51,250 nucleotides of DNA from JANMZR01 sp031383555 (GCA_031383555.1 JANMZR010000100.1:1-51250), one strand, 5' to 3'. Numbered from the stretch's first letter, positions 1 through 8,789 are shown. The notes: generated by a model from the letters alone, not told the origin. Program-made: numbers and translations.

Positions 1-978
1 GATCATTGGCATTGCTTGCCCATGGTGGAAGCTTGCCAAGCGGGTAAAGATGTTTATGTGGAAAAACCACTCGGTAACTCCATTGCTGAGTGCAATGTGA
101 TGGTGGAGGCCACCCGAAAATACGGTCGCATTGTTCAAGTAGGTCAACAACAACGGAGTGGTGAGCATTGGCAACAAGCCATCAAAATGATACAATCGGG
201 TGGCATTGGAAAGTTGAGAAAAGTGAATGTTTGGGGTAATTTCAACTATGCTGTGGGCCAAAAAATGGTGCCTGATGAAGCTGTTCCTGCAGGTTTAGAT
301 TTCGACCGTTGGTTAGGGCCTGCACCTTTGAGAACCTACAATAAAACCCGCCACCATGGTTCTTGGCGCTTCTTTTGGGACTATGGCGGTGGCCTTATCA
401 CCGACTGGGGTGCTCATTTGATTGATGTGGCACTTTGGGCAAAAGACATAAAATTGGCTCCACTTTCAGCATCGGCTATTGGTGGTAACTTCTTTCCGCC
501 CGATTATAACCACGAAACATTTGACACTATGAGTGTGCAGTATCAGTTGCCCGACTACAATTTCACTTGGGAGCATACCGCTGGCACTGAAAAAGGGCCT
601 TATGGTCGCTCCTACGGCTTGGCATTTATTGGAAATGACGCTACTTTAGTGATTGACAGAGCCGGATGGGAGGTTTTTCCCGAAACGGAAAACAATCAAT
701 ATAAAATTCCTGCTATTCCAGCCCGTCGCAATGGCCGTGAAAACCATGAAGAACACGTGAAAAATTGGCTCGCCTGCATACGTGATCGCAAAGAACCGAA
801 TTGTACCATTGAAAACGGACGACTGGTTGCCCTTTATGCCCAATTGGGAAACATCTCATTGCGCACAAATTCACGGTTAGAATTTGATGAAATCACACAA
901 ACTTTTGGTAAAAACGAGGCCGCAAATGCTTTACTTATGCCTAATTATCGGAAGCCTTGGGTTTTTCCAAAATTGTGA
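1..978 (+). CDS. Gfo/Idh/MocA-family NAD(P)-dependent oxidoreductase (5'-truncated)
   Basis: The frame is open to the left edge of the window, so the beginning of the gene (the nucleotide-binding Rossmann fold) lies outside it. The first visible residues, DHWHC, then the EKPLG motif with its catalytic lysine, are the usual hallmark of this family. Further on, GGGLITDWGAHLIDVALWA supplies the conserved Asp and His of the substrate site. The family oxidises or reduces sugars, inositols and related polyols. Bacteroidota carry many secreted paralogues used in carbohydrate breakdown, but the N-terminus needed to judge export is missing. A TTG at 16 and an ATG at 22 are in frame but are internal codons, not starts. 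The substrate cannot be inferred. Confidence 0.9.
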   Translation, partial: DHWHCLPMVEACQAGKDVYVEKPLGNSIAECNVMVEATRKYGRIVQVGQQQRSGEHWQQAIKMIQSGGIGKLRKVNVWGNFNYAVGQKMVPDEAVPAGLDFDRWLGPAPLRTYNKTRHHGSWRFFWDYGGGLITDWGAHLIDVALWAKDIKLAPLSASAIGGNFFPPDYNHETFDTMSVQYQLPDYNFTWEHTAGTEKGPYGRSYGLAFIGNDATLVIDRAGWEVFPETENNQYKIPAIPARRNGRENHEEHVKNWLACIRDRKEPNCTIENGRLVALYAQLGNISLRTNSRLEFDEITQTFGKNEAANALLMPNYRKPWVFPKL

Positions 979-1026
979 AAAGTTTTCAAAAAAATAAAAT
1001 CCGCCAAATGTTCATTACTTTTGTAA

Positions 1027-2733
1027 ATGACCGAAAAACGTTGGGTATTCAAAGAATTACCCGAACAACTAATTGTTGAAAATCTAAAAAAAACAGTCAA
1101 TGTTTCTACTCCAATAGCCACTATGTTGGCCCAGAGAGGCATTGCTGATTTCGATGCTGCCAAGTCGTTTTTTAGGCCAAGTCTTGATCAAATTCATGAC
1201 CCCTTTTTAATGAAAGACATGGATTTGGCGGTTGATAGGTTGGAAAAAGCAATCGCAGAAAACCATAAAATAATGATTTATGGCGACTATGATGTGGACG
1301 GCACTACCTCTGTAGCGATGATGTATCATTTTCTCAAAACCAACGTTTATGAGGGCGTAAGTTTCTATATACCAGACCGTTACAAAGAAGGCTATGGCGT
1401 ACAAAAAATTGGAATTGACTTTGCTGCTGACAATGATATTGACCTAATCATCTGTATTGACTGTGGTATAAAATCAGTTGACTTAATTGCTTATGCCAAA
1501 AGTTTGGGTATCGACTTTATAATTTGTGACCACCATCGTCCTGGCGATATTTTGCCCCCAGCGGTAGCCGTTTTAGACCCCAAACGTAGTGACTGCAACT
1601 ATCCTTTTGATGAACTCACGGGCTGTGGCGTTGGTTTTAAATTTCTCTCTGCTTTTTGCATAAAAAATAATATTGACCAAGCCCTTTTAATGCCCTATTT
1701 GGATTTAGTGGCGACCAGTATTGCCTGCGATATTGTGCCTGTTAATGGTGAAAACAGGGTTCTGGCCTATTTTGGTTTGCAATTTATTAATCAAAATCCT
1801 CGTACGGGTGTGAAGGCGCTCATAGATGCGACTGGCCTTAAAAAAATCATGAACATTACCGATGTGGTATTCGGTTTGGGGCCACGAATAAATGCAGCAG
1901 GCCGGGTTTCGCATGCCTATGATGCCGTAAACCTGCTTTTGAGCGATGATGAGGAAGAGTCCGTTGCTTTTTCAAAAATAGTGAATGAGCATAACGTGAA
2001 TCGTAAAGGTTTGGATACAAATATTACCATTGAAGCATTACAAATGATTGATGATGAGGAGCTTCACGGTGAAAAAGCAAGTACAGTTTTGTTTAAAAAT
2101 GATTGGCATAAAGGCGTAATTGGCATAGTGGCAAGTCGTTGTATTGAAAAATATTACCGCCCAACCATCATTTTAACTGAGGCCAATGGCCATGCGGCTG
2201 GCAGTGCCAGGTCGGTGCCTGGTTTTGATATATATGATGCTATTGAGGAATGTTCCGAACACTTGATTCAGTTTGGTGGCCATGCTTTTGCGGCTGGTTT
2301 AACCATGGAAATTGATAAAATTGATGATTTTCGAAATGCATTTGAAAAGGTGGTAAAAAAAAGAATTTTACCCGAACAAAAATCACCAATTATTACGGTG
2401 GATATTCCGCTGAATTTCAATGAAATAGATGAAAAGCTAGTCCGAATTTTAGAACAGATGGCGCCTTTTGGCCCTAAAAATATGACCCCTATTTTTGTAG
2501 CGGAAAAAGTAAAATTAAAATATGAACCCAGAATATTGAAAGAAAAGCATTTGAAAATGACCGTATTTCAGGAAGGCAGTGCTCATTTCGATGCCATAGG
2601 ATTCGGAATGGTTGACGACTTTTATGAACATTTAAAGAAAGTCGAAGAATTCAGTATCTGTTACCAAGTTGAGTTTAATGAGTTTCGGGGTGAAAAGAAA
2701 ATTCAGCTGATGATTAAGGATATCAAATTTTAA
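1027..2733 (+). CDS. recJ: Single-stranded-DNA-specific 5'-3' exonuclease RecJ
   Basis: 568 aa, normal length for RecJ. The DHH phosphoesterase signatures are present: DYDVDG at residues 87-92, an ID-x-G motif near 145 (CIDCGIK), and DHH at 168-170. A C-terminal DHHA1 domain carries the GGH motif (QFGGHAFAAG), and an OB-like nucleic-acid-binding tail follows. Family knowledge: RecJ degrades single-stranded DNA with 5' polarity in the cytoplasm, in RecF-pathway recombination and mismatch repair, using Mn/Mg bound by the Asp and His residues. The ATG at 1027 gives the usual Bacteroidota N-terminus (xxKRWVxKE). It lies 48 nt after the previous stop and the gene is probably transcribed on its own or by read-through. 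Confidence 0.96.
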   Translation: MTEKRWVFKELPEQLIVENLKKTVNVSTPIATMLAQRGIADFDAAKSFFRPSLDQIHDPFLMKDMDLAVDRLEKAIAENHKIMIYGDYDVDGTTSVAMMYHFLKTNVYEGVSFYIPDRYKEGYGVQKIGIDFAADNDIDLIICIDCGIKSVDLIAYAKSLGIDFIICDHHRPGDILPPAVAVLDPKRSDCNYPFDELTGCGVGFKFLSAFCIKNNIDQALLMPYLDLVATSIACDIVPVNGENRVLAYFGLQFINQNPRTGVKALIDATGLKKIMNITDVVFGLGPRINAAGRVSHAYDAVNLLLSDDEEESVAFSKIVNEHNVNRKGLDTNITIEALQMIDDEELHGEKASTVLFKNDWHKGVIGIVASRCIEKYYRPTIILTEANGHAAGSARSVPGFDIYDAIEECSEHLIQFGGHAFAAGLTMEIDKIDDFRNAFEKVVKKRILPEQKSPIITVDIPLNFNEIDEKLVRILEQMAPFGPKNMTPIFVAEKVKLKYEPRILKEKHLKMTVFQEGSAHFDAIGFGMVDDFYEHLKKVEEFSICYQVEFNEFRGEKKIQLMIKDIKF

Positions 2734-2795
2734 TATAAAACGGACCTAAAAGCTTCATTTTTCCAAAAATATTTTTTATCGATTTTTTTTAACCC

Positions 2796-2803
2796 TAATT
2801 TTG
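2796..2803 (+). promoter_or_regulatory. Candidate Bacteroidota -7 element upstream of the 2Fe-2S reductase gene
   Basis: TAATTTTG matches the TAnnTTTG -7 consensus of the Bacteroidota primary sigma factor. At the expected -33 distance there is only a T-run (2772-2777) rather than a TTTG, so it is a half match. It would give a leader of roughly 110 nt before the ATG at 2921. Confidence 0.4.
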
Positions 2804-2920
2804 CAGATTATTAGTTAGTCAATCAATTCTATTTTAAAATCCAAATTCTCATTTTTTCAAAAAAGAACAAAACAGCTTTTTATTGGGTTAATCTTAAAGA
2901 AAGTTTTAAAAAATAAATTA

Positions 2921-3979
2921 ATGTCAAAATATTTTCATCTCACTGTTAAAGAAATAATTGAGGAGACAGTCGATACCAAAACAATTAGTTTTTGGCAACC
3001 AGTTCACCAAGCAGTTACTTATAAAGCAGGCCAATTTATTACAGTTATAATGGAAATAAATGGCAAAAAGGAGCGCCGAAGCTACTCCATGTCGTCGTCG
3101 CCAAGAGAAGCTAGCTTAGCAATTACAGTAAAAAGGCTTGCTAAAGGCCTTATTTCCAATTATTTATGTGACACAATTAAAGTTGGTGATGCTGTTGAAG
3201 TGTTGGAGCCGATGGGGCATTTTATAGCCGAACCGGATGCAGAAAAAGCCCGAAATATTGTGCTTTTTGGAGGCGGCTCAGGCATAACCCCGCTAATGTC
3301 TATTATAAAAACAATTTTGCCAGTTGAGCAAAAAAGTAAATTATTTTTAGTTTATGGATCTCGATCTGAGGAGGATATTATTTTCAAAAAACAGTTAGAT
3401 TCTCTTGAGCAAGAATACAAAGGCCGATTTAAAGTGATTCATGTGCTTACAAAGCCAAGCTATACATGGCATGGTTATAAAACTAGGATCAACCAAGCCT
3501 CCACTGTAATTTTTCTAAAACAAGACATTGGAGTTCCTATTGCTGAATCCGACTATTTTTTATGTGGCCCCGAAGGCATGATGGAACAGGTAACTAATTC
3601 ATTGAAATTATTCAATGTGCCTGCTGAAAATATTCATAAAGAGCACTTTTTTGAGTCCAATCATAAAGTTGCGGTGGAAGAACCCGATGACGATTCGGGT
3701 TTGAGAGAGCAAACGGTAACCATAAAATATGAAGGGAAAGACTATTCTTTATTGGTAAAACCGCATGAAACCATTCTCGAAGCGGCTCTAAATCAAGATA
3801 TTGACCTGCCTTATTCATGTCAGGCAGGCATGTGTACCGCATGTATGGGTCGTTGTGTGGAAGGGGTAGTTCAAATGGATGAAGAAGATGGCCTTACTGA
3901 CAATGAAATAAAACAGGGCTACGTGCTCACATGCGTATCACACCCAATGAGCGCAGGCGTGGTGATTGAAGTGGAATAG
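2921..3979 (+). CDS. Ferredoxin-NAD(P)H reductase with C-terminal 2Fe-2S ferredoxin domain (PaaE/HmpX-like)
   Basis: 352 aa in three parts. The N-terminal FAD-binding barrel has the RRSYSMSSSP flavin motif near residue 53. The NAD(P)-binding domain has GGGSGITPLMS near 122 and CGPEGMM near 216. A C-terminal plant-type ferredoxin domain has cluster ligands in CQAGMCTACMGRC plus a distal Cys (VLTCVSHP). This arrangement is that of PaaE-type reductases and phenol-hydroxylase-like electron-transfer proteins, which pass electrons from NAD(P)H through FAD and 2Fe-2S to an oxygenase or desaturase. No oxygenase partner lies next to it, so the acceptor is unknown. Bacteroidota often keep such a gene as a stand-alone unit. 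Confidence 0.93.
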   Translation: MSKYFHLTVKEIIEETVDTKTISFWQPVHQAVTYKAGQFITVIMEINGKKERRSYSMSSSPREASLAITVKRLAKGLISNYLCDTIKVGDAVEVLEPMGHFIAEPDAEKARNIVLFGGGSGITPLMSIIKTILPVEQKSKLFLVYGSRSEEDIIFKKQLDSLEQEYKGRFKVIHVLTKPSYTWHGYKTRINQASTVIFLKQDIGVPIAESDYFLCGPEGMMEQVTNSLKLFNVPAENIHKEHFFESNHKVAVEEPDDDSGLREQTVTIKYEGKDYSLLVKPHETILEAALNQDIDLPYSCQAGMCTACMGRCVEGVVQMDEEDGLTDNEIKQGYVLTCVSHPMSAGVVIEVE

Positions 3980-3990
3980 AGTAAATCAGC

Positions 3991-4011
3991 CGAGATTATG
4001 CGAGAATCTCG
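3991..4011 (+). repeat. Short stem-loop between the reductase and oligopeptidase genes
   Basis: CGAGATT (3991-3997) and AATCTCG (4005-4011) form a 7-bp stem with a 7-nt loop, 12 nt after the reductase stop codon. No T-run follows, so it is not a convincing intrinsic terminator. It may stabilise or punctuate the transcript. Confidence 0.4.
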
Positions 4012-4040
4012 ACTAACCGTCCATAAAAAACTAAAAATCG

Positions 4041-5762
4041 ATGCAATTTCAAATAAAAGATACAAAACCAGCCAGAAATTTTTTAGGCGAAACCTTTCAA
4101 TTGACCAATTGGGAGTCGATAAGTCCTTTTTATGAAAATCTGGGGAAAAGGGAAATTAACAATACAGACGACCTTCAAAAATTTTTCGTAGACCGTTCAG
4201 AACTAGAAAGTTATCTCTCAGAAAACTTTGCGTGGCGCTATATAAAAATGACTTGCGATACAGGCGATAAAGATGTAAAAGCACATTACGACCAGTTTGT
4301 AACAGAGATTCAACCCCAACTTTCGGAGTTTGACGACAAGCTAAATAAGAAAGTTTTAGATAGCAGTTATCTTGATAATTTGCAAGGAAAAGGCTATGAA
4401 ATTGCCATCAAAGGGATGAAAGTTTCATCAGAGATTTTCAGAAATGAAAATATTACGCTTTATACAGAAATCCAAAATTTATCAAGTGAATACCAAGCTA
4501 CTGTTGGGGCGATGACGGTAGAAGTTGATGGAAAAACCCTCACCTTACAGCAGGCGGGCGTGTTTTTAGAAGGAACTGATTGTGCCAAAAGGGAAGAAGT
4601 TTACCTAAAAATTCAAAATAGAAGGCTTCAAGACCAGGTTAAATTAGATACAATATTCGATAAATTACTGAAATTGAGGCATCAAATTGCCAAAAATGCA
4701 GGCTTTGATAATTTCCGAGATTATACTTTTAAAGCGCTAAAACGATTTGACTATTCTCCCAAAGAATGTTTCGATTTTCATCAAGCGGTGGCAGAAACTG
4801 TGGTGCCTTTGCTCAATGAATCGGTAAAAAATAGGAAAAAAGAAATGGCAGTTTCAAGCCTAAAACCTTGGGATAAAGCAGTTGATGTAAAAGGCCGACC
4901 AGCTTTGCATCCTTTCAATGGAGGTGACGATTTATTGGACAAAACTATTGAATGCTTCAATCGATTAGATCCTTTTTTGGGCGAATGTATGACCAAAATG
5001 AAAGAGAAAAACAGGCTAGATTTGGAGTCAAGAATTGGAAAAGCACCTGGAGGTTACAACTATCCTTTAGAGGAAACTGGCTTCCCTTTTATATTTATGA
5101 ATGCCTCAAGCCTCATGCGTGACGTAATCACGATACTTCATGAGGGCGGACATGCAGTGCATTCAATATTAACTAAAGACTTGGAAATCAACTCGTTTCG
5201 AAATTTTCCATCTGAAGTAGCTGAACTTGCTTCCATGAGTATGGAGCTTATTACAATGGACCATTGGGATGTTTATTTTGAAAATAAAGAAGATTTGAAG
5301 CGGGCCAAAATCCAACATTTAGAGGATATAATCAGTACTTTGCCTTGGGTGGCTACCGTTGATAAATTTCAACATTGGCTTTACGAAAACCCAAATCATA
5401 GCCAAGAGGAACGCAAAACGGAATGGGTGAAAATATATGAGCAATTTGCTGATAGCCAGACGGATTGGGAGGGACAAGAGCAGTTTAAGAACTGGATGTG
5501 GCACCGTCAATTGCATGTTTTTGAACTACCTTTTTACTATATCGAATATGGAATTGCTCAATTAGGAGCTATTGGTGTTTGGAAAAACTTTAAAGAAAAT
5601 CCTGAAAAAGGACTTCAAGGGTATTTAAAAGCTTTAGAATTAGGTTATACTCAACCCATTGGGCGTATTTACGAAACGGCGGGCATCAAATTTGACTTCT
5701 CGAAAGAGAATATTTCAAATCTAATACTTTTCGTTAGAAAAGAATTGGATTTGTTAAACTAA
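4041..5762 (+). CDS. M3-family oligoendopeptidase (PepF/thimet-like zinc metallopeptidase)
   Basis: 573 aa, within the family's usual range. The zinc-binding HExxH is HEGGH at residues 367-371, and the third ligand glutamate lies in the downstream SEVAELASMSME stretch (around 392-395), as in the M3 family. The rest is predicted to be all-helical, forming the closed channel typical of peptidases that cleave short peptides. No signal peptide is visible, so it should act in the cytoplasm, recycling oligopeptides. The last 27 bases before the stop (5727-5753) are repeated just downstream of the gene. Confidence 0.93.
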   Translation: MQFQIKDTKPARNFLGETFQLTNWESISPFYENLGKREINNTDDLQKFFVDRSELESYLSENFAWRYIKMTCDTGDKDVKAHYDQFVTEIQPQLSEFDDKLNKKVLDSSYLDNLQGKGYEIAIKGMKVSSEIFRNENITLYTEIQNLSSEYQATVGAMTVEVDGKTLTLQQAGVFLEGTDCAKREEVYLKIQNRRLQDQVKLDTIFDKLLKLRHQIAKNAGFDNFRDYTFKALKRFDYSPKECFDFHQAVAETVVPLLNESVKNRKKEMAVSSLKPWDKAVDVKGRPALHPFNGGDDLLDKTIECFNRLDPFLGECMTKMKEKNRLDLESRIGKAPGGYNYPLEETGFPFIFMNASSLMRDVITILHEGGHAVHSILTKDLEINSFRNFPSEVAELASMSMELITMDHWDVYFENKEDLKRAKIQHLEDIISTLPWVATVDKFQHWLYENPNHSQEERKTEWVKIYEQFADSQTDWEGQEQFKNWMWHRQLHVFELPFYYIEYGIAQLGAIGVWKNFKENPEKGLQGYLKALELGYTQPIGRIYETAGIKFDFSKENISNLILFVRKELDLLN

Positions 5763-5811
5763 AAACACTAGACTGAAATATTCGCTTTTCGTTAGAAAAG
5801 AATTGGATTTG
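5727..5811 (+). repeat. 27-bp direct repeat duplicating the 3' end of the oligopeptidase gene
   Basis: Positions 5727-5753 (inside the gene end) and 5785-5811 (after its stop) are identical over 27 bp, 58 bp apart. Each copy contains the small perfect hairpin CTTTTC-GTTA-GAAAAG. The offset is not a multiple of three, and the second copy is noncoding. It looks like a small tandem duplication that left a remnant of the gene's tail. Confidence 0.85.
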
Positions 5812-5853
5812 CTTAAGTGATTCAAATATCGATAAATTAATTTTATTTCAATT

Positions 5854-5884
5854 TTTGAAAATAGGCCAATTTCAACTAACTTTG
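5854..5884 (+). promoter_or_regulatory. Bacteroidota-type promoter for the small lipoprotein gene
   Basis: TTTG at 5854-5857 and TAACTTTG at 5877-5884 are separated by exactly 19 nt, an exact match to the TTTG-N19-TAnnTTTG promoter of the Bacteroidota primary sigma factor. Transcription would start near 5890, about 45 nt before the ATG at 5937. This is the cleanest promoter in the window. Confidence 0.8.
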
Positions 5885-5936
5885 TTCTTCCAAAAACGAT
5901 ATCAATTGGGGCTTTGGCTCTTTAAATTTATAAAAA

Positions 5937-6164
5937 ATGAGTGTTAAAAATATATTTGGATTCGTTGTAATTACGGCTTTAATAAGCTCTTGCGATTATC
6001 AAAAGCGAAATAAAATTGAGCAAGTTGACTTGCGTGAAGGTGACGAGGTGGTTTATGGGGTACATCCTGATAGTGCAGCCCGTCAAATAAAAAATAAATA
6101 TGCCGATAAGCCAGAAAACGCCGAAAGAGCAGAAAAGATAAGAGCTAAATTCGCTAAGCAATAG
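5937..6164 (+). CDS. Small predicted lipoprotein of unknown function
   Basis: 75 aa. The N-terminus MSVKNIFGFVVITALISSC is a lipoprotein signal peptide with a lipobox (LISS-C), so the mature protein starts at Cys19 and is anchored in a membrane facing the periplasm. The remaining 57 residues are highly charged and probably helical (a Lys/Glu/Ala-rich tail). No family is recognised. It is a single-gene unit with a strong promoter before it and a strong intrinsic terminator after it, which supports it as a real expressed gene despite its size. Confidence 0.8.
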   Translation: MSVKNIFGFVVITALISSCDYQKRNKIEQVDLREGDEVVYGVHPDSAARQIKNKYADKPENAERAEKIRAKFAKQ

Positions 6165-6188
6165 TTTTTTACCAAAAAAATTCACAAA

Positions 6189-6233
6189 AACAAAGAAATT
6201 GCGGTTCAGGAATGCTCCGCAATTTTTGTTTTT
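6189..6233 (+). terminator. Intrinsic terminator after the lipoprotein gene
   Basis: AAATTGCGG (6196-6204) pairs perfectly with CCGCAATTT (6217-6225), followed by a T-rich run to 6233. It lies 25 nt after the lipoprotein stop, a standard rho-independent terminator. Confidence 0.85.
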
Positions 6234-6261
6234 AGTGTACCCTCTTTATGACAAATTCCCA

Positions 6262-6362
6262 AAATATGATTAAAAAGCTTGGCTGGCTTTTTAATCATAT
6301 TTAAGTTTGGGTTGTTGTCTAATTCAAATTCGAACTGGTTGTTCGCCCAAACTTAAATATGA
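6262..6362 (+). promoter_or_regulatory. Candidate RNA switch: two mutually exclusive 17-bp hairpins over the glycosyltransferase start codon
   Basis: Hairpin A pairs 6262-6278 with 6286-6302 (17 perfect bp, 7-nt loop). Hairpin B pairs 6295-6311 with 6346-6362 (17 perfect bp, 34-nt loop), and its right arm contains the ATG (6359-6361) of the glycosyltransferase gene. The two compete because they share 6295-6302 (TCATATTT), which can pair with either copy of AAATATGA, at 6262-6269 or at 6355-6362. Form A leaves the start codon free and form B buries it. This is the layout of a translational switch or attenuator. The trigger (leader translation, temperature, ligand or protein) cannot be read from the sequence. 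Confidence 0.6.
6266..6304 (+). CDS. Possible 12-codon leader peptide inside the switch
   Basis: ATG at 6266 opens a 12-codon frame (MIKKLGWLFNHI) ending with TAA at 6302-6304. Its start context (AAATATGA) is identical to that of the glycosyltransferase gene. A ribosome on it would open hairpin A and stop while covering the left arm of hairpin B, which could keep the downstream start codon accessible. So short a frame can arise by chance, and no codon run hints at an amino-acid signal. Confidence 0.25.
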   Translation: MIKKLGWLFNHI

Positions 6363-7093
6363 AACTAAGCATCGTTTTACCCGCCTATAATGAACAGGAT
6401 TCTCTTCCTGAAACTATTAATACCTTGTTTGAAACGCTAAGTTTTCATGAAATAGAACATGAAATTGTAGTGGTGAATGACAACTCCAAAGACAATACTG
6501 AGCAAGTTTTAATTGACCTCCAGAAAAAAATCCCAACTTTAATATACTTCACAAACCCAGGCCCAAATGGCTTTGGAATGGCTATTCGCTATGGTTTAGA
6601 GCGATTTACAGGCGGTTGCGTGGCTGTAATGATGGCCGATCTATCAGACGACCCCAACGATTTGGTGAAATATTACAATACTATGGTGGAGAAAAATGTA
6701 GATTGTGTATTTGGCTCTCGCTTCGATAAAGGCGGCAAAGTAATCGACTACCCCAAATTGAAATTATTTATCAACCGAATTGCCAATTTGATAATCAGAA
6801 TGGTAATTGGAATTAAATATAACGACACTACAAACGCTTTCAAATTATATAAAAAGGAAACCATTGAAGGCATAAAACCTTTTCTATCACCTCATTTCAA
6901 CCTTACAGTTGAGTTACCTTTGAAGGCTTATGTGCGAGGTTATACCTTTACAGTGGTTCCAAATAGCTGGCGAAATCGCAAACATGGTGAGTCGAAACTC
7001 AAAATTCAAGAAATGGGAAGCCGCTATTTCTTTATTTTGATGTACTGCTTTATTGAGAAATTCTTTTCGAAGGGTGACTATTTGAAAAAGTAA
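6359..7093 (+). CDS. Family 2 glycosyltransferase (dolichyl-/polyprenyl-phosphate mannose synthase-like)
   Basis: 244 aa, a GT-A fold enzyme. It opens with SIVLPAYNEQDSLPETI, then VVNDNSKDNT (nucleotide binding) and MMADLSDDPND, where the acidic cluster takes the place of the DxD metal site. The length and the DPMS-like layout without C-terminal membrane helices suggest a soluble or peripheral enzyme that transfers a sugar from a nucleotide donor to a polyprenyl phosphate. Donor and acceptor are not identifiable. Its leader carries the two competing hairpins described separately, so its translation may be regulated. It converges on bshC with only 18 bp between the stops. Confidence 0.9.
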   Translation: MKLSIVLPAYNEQDSLPETINTLFETLSFHEIEHEIVVVNDNSKDNTEQVLIDLQKKIPTLIYFTNPGPNGFGMAIRYGLERFTGGCVAVMMADLSDDPNDLVKYYNTMVEKNVDCVFGSRFDKGGKVIDYPKLKLFINRIANLIIRMVIGIKYNDTTNAFKLYKKETIEGIKPFLSPHFNLTVELPLKAYVRGYTFTVVPNSWRNRKHGESKLKIQEMGSRYFFILMYCFIEKFFSKGDYLKK

Positions 7094-7111
7094 TTTTTTT
7101 TGAAAAAAACA

Positions 7112-8662
7112 TCAATTTTCCTCCACTAAAACATTAAATCGGAAATCTAGTGGATCAAAATTATCATAAAGTTGGTTGATAAATTCAGGATCATTCAAAT
7201 AAAAATTCATAAAATTATCAGTTCTTTCTTGTGGGCTTCCATTGGGGAAAAGCTTCGATTTCACTCCAATAAGCTGATTTATAGCCGTTTCAAAGGTTCT
7301 TTCTTCCGCTTTTTTTATTCGTTTTTCAAGAGATTCTATTGCATTGATAGCCTTTTGTTTTTCAGCTAAAACAACACCTTCTAAGGTTTTGTCAATTGGT
7401 AAGGCTTTCGCTAAAATTAAGTCAAACTCTTTGCCAATTCTATTGATTTCATTTTCAATTTCAAACTGATTTTCGCTATTTTTAGCGACATAATTTTTCT
7501 TTAAATCTTGCTCATCGTCCCATAAATCGGGTGTTTTCATACCCAATTTATCCATTCGCTTTTTGGTAGAGCCATTGATATAAAGCGCAAAATTTCGGGG
7601 CATCACTATCGGGAATTGTACCTTAAATTGATCGAAAGCAATTTTCAATTGTAGCCAATAAACCACCTCAGCTGGCCCACCCAAATAAGCAATATTTGGT
7701 AGTATAACTTCCTGATATACAGGCCTCAATATTACGTTGGGACTGAATTTTTCAGGACTTTTTTCAATCAATTTGAGTATTTCTTCTTCTGAAAAACCAA
7801 TATCAGTATTTAAAACTTTATAACTCTCATTTTCAAAAACTAACCTTTCTCGTAGGCCTTTTTCCAGATAAAAGAAGTTGATCTCTCTTCCTTTTACTTG
7901 TGTTTTATAGCCTAATTTTTCAAGATTTTCTGATTGGTGTTCGACTAAATGATTGGTGTTCCGTTTAGTAATTTCGGTTTTTATAATTTCCTTAAATTCC
8001 GATTTTAAAATTGTATCGTCGCCATCGATGCAAATCAACCCTTTTCCTCCAAAAAGCTCATGCATATACATACGTACTGCACTTGTAAGGCAGGAAGCGT
8101 TGCGATAGGCTTTCTCAAAAAGCTCTAATTTTTCTGGCAATTCATTCAGAATAGCCTCTATTTCAGCACATTGCATTTGACCAACGGCTCCTTTTTGCGC
8201 TGTTTGCCAGGTATAGGTTTTATTGAAAAGATTAAAATGATTTATTTCCTCAAAGTCATGGTCTTCTGTGGCCATCCAATAAACAGGCACAAAATCGTAT
8301 TCTGGAAACTGCTTTTTAAGTGAGTAGGCAAGGTTTATAGTGCTAACTATTTTGTAAATAACATACAACGGCCCCGTGAAAATATTGAGTTGGTGGCCAG
8401 TGGTTACTGTGTAGCAATTTTCATTTAAAAGCATTGAAAAATCAGGTATATTTTCAATTTCACTATATTGTTTTTGAAGTGCCGTTACCAAATTTTGCCT
8501 TTTTTCAGTTTCAAATTTTCTAGCTTTCAAGGTTTTTTCAAAACCATCAAAATCCGGGAATTGATTATAGAATGACCTAATAGCCTGATTACCTGATATA
8601 TAATCCAAAAAAAGGGGAGAAAATCCTCCCGTTTGCTCTAATTCAAATTTTTCTAATTGCAT
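7112..8662 (-). CDS. bshC: Bacillithiol biosynthesis cysteine-adding enzyme BshC
   Basis: 516 aa. The sequence follows BshC throughout: an early YSEIENIPDF-like region, VTTGHQLNIFTGPLYVIYK near residue 88 (the TGHQ motif of the Rossmann core), VYWMATEDHDFEEINHF near 128, and a coiled-coil C-terminal region (EKQKAINAIESLEKRIKKAEER). In characterised bacteria BshC joins cysteine to glucosaminyl-malate, the last step of bacillithiol synthesis. Bacillithiol is the main low-molecular-weight thiol of many Bacteroidota. No bshA or bshB is adjacent. The ATG at 8662 starts with MQLEKFELEQTGGFSPLFLDYI, typical of the family. Confidence 0.95.
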   Translation of the reverse strand: MQLEKFELEQTGGFSPLFLDYISGNQAIRSFYNQFPDFDGFEKTLKARKFETEKRQNLVTALQKQYSEIENIPDFSMLLNENCYTVTTGHQLNIFTGPLYVIYKIVSTINLAYSLKKQFPEYDFVPVYWMATEDHDFEEINHFNLFNKTYTWQTAQKGAVGQMQCAEIEAILNELPEKLELFEKAYRNASCLTSAVRMYMHELFGGKGLICIDGDDTILKSEFKEIIKTEITKRNTNHLVEHQSENLEKLGYKTQVKGREINFFYLEKGLRERLVFENESYKVLNTDIGFSEEEILKLIEKSPEKFSPNVILRPVYQEVILPNIAYLGGPAEVVYWLQLKIAFDQFKVQFPIVMPRNFALYINGSTKKRMDKLGMKTPDLWDDEQDLKKNYVAKNSENQFEIENEINRIGKEFDLILAKALPIDKTLEGVVLAEKQKAINAIESLEKRIKKAEERTFETAINQLIGVKSKLFPNGSPQERTDNFMNFYLNDPEFINQLYDNFDPLDFRFNVLVEEN

Positions 8663-8789
8663 AAAATCTTAACGGATTTGTTAGTTTTTTAGTTCTCTCC
8701 TTACCTATTGCCCAGCGTAGTAATTGCATCGAGAGCATATTGAAATAATAATTGTGTGTGGCAATTTAGCCAATTTTTATGGTAAACTA

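Noticed and set aside
1016..1023. TACTTTTG, a perfect TAnnTTTG -7 box before recJ
   Set aside because: It lies only 4 nt before the recJ ATG, so transcription would begin at the start codon, and no TTG stands at the -33 distance.
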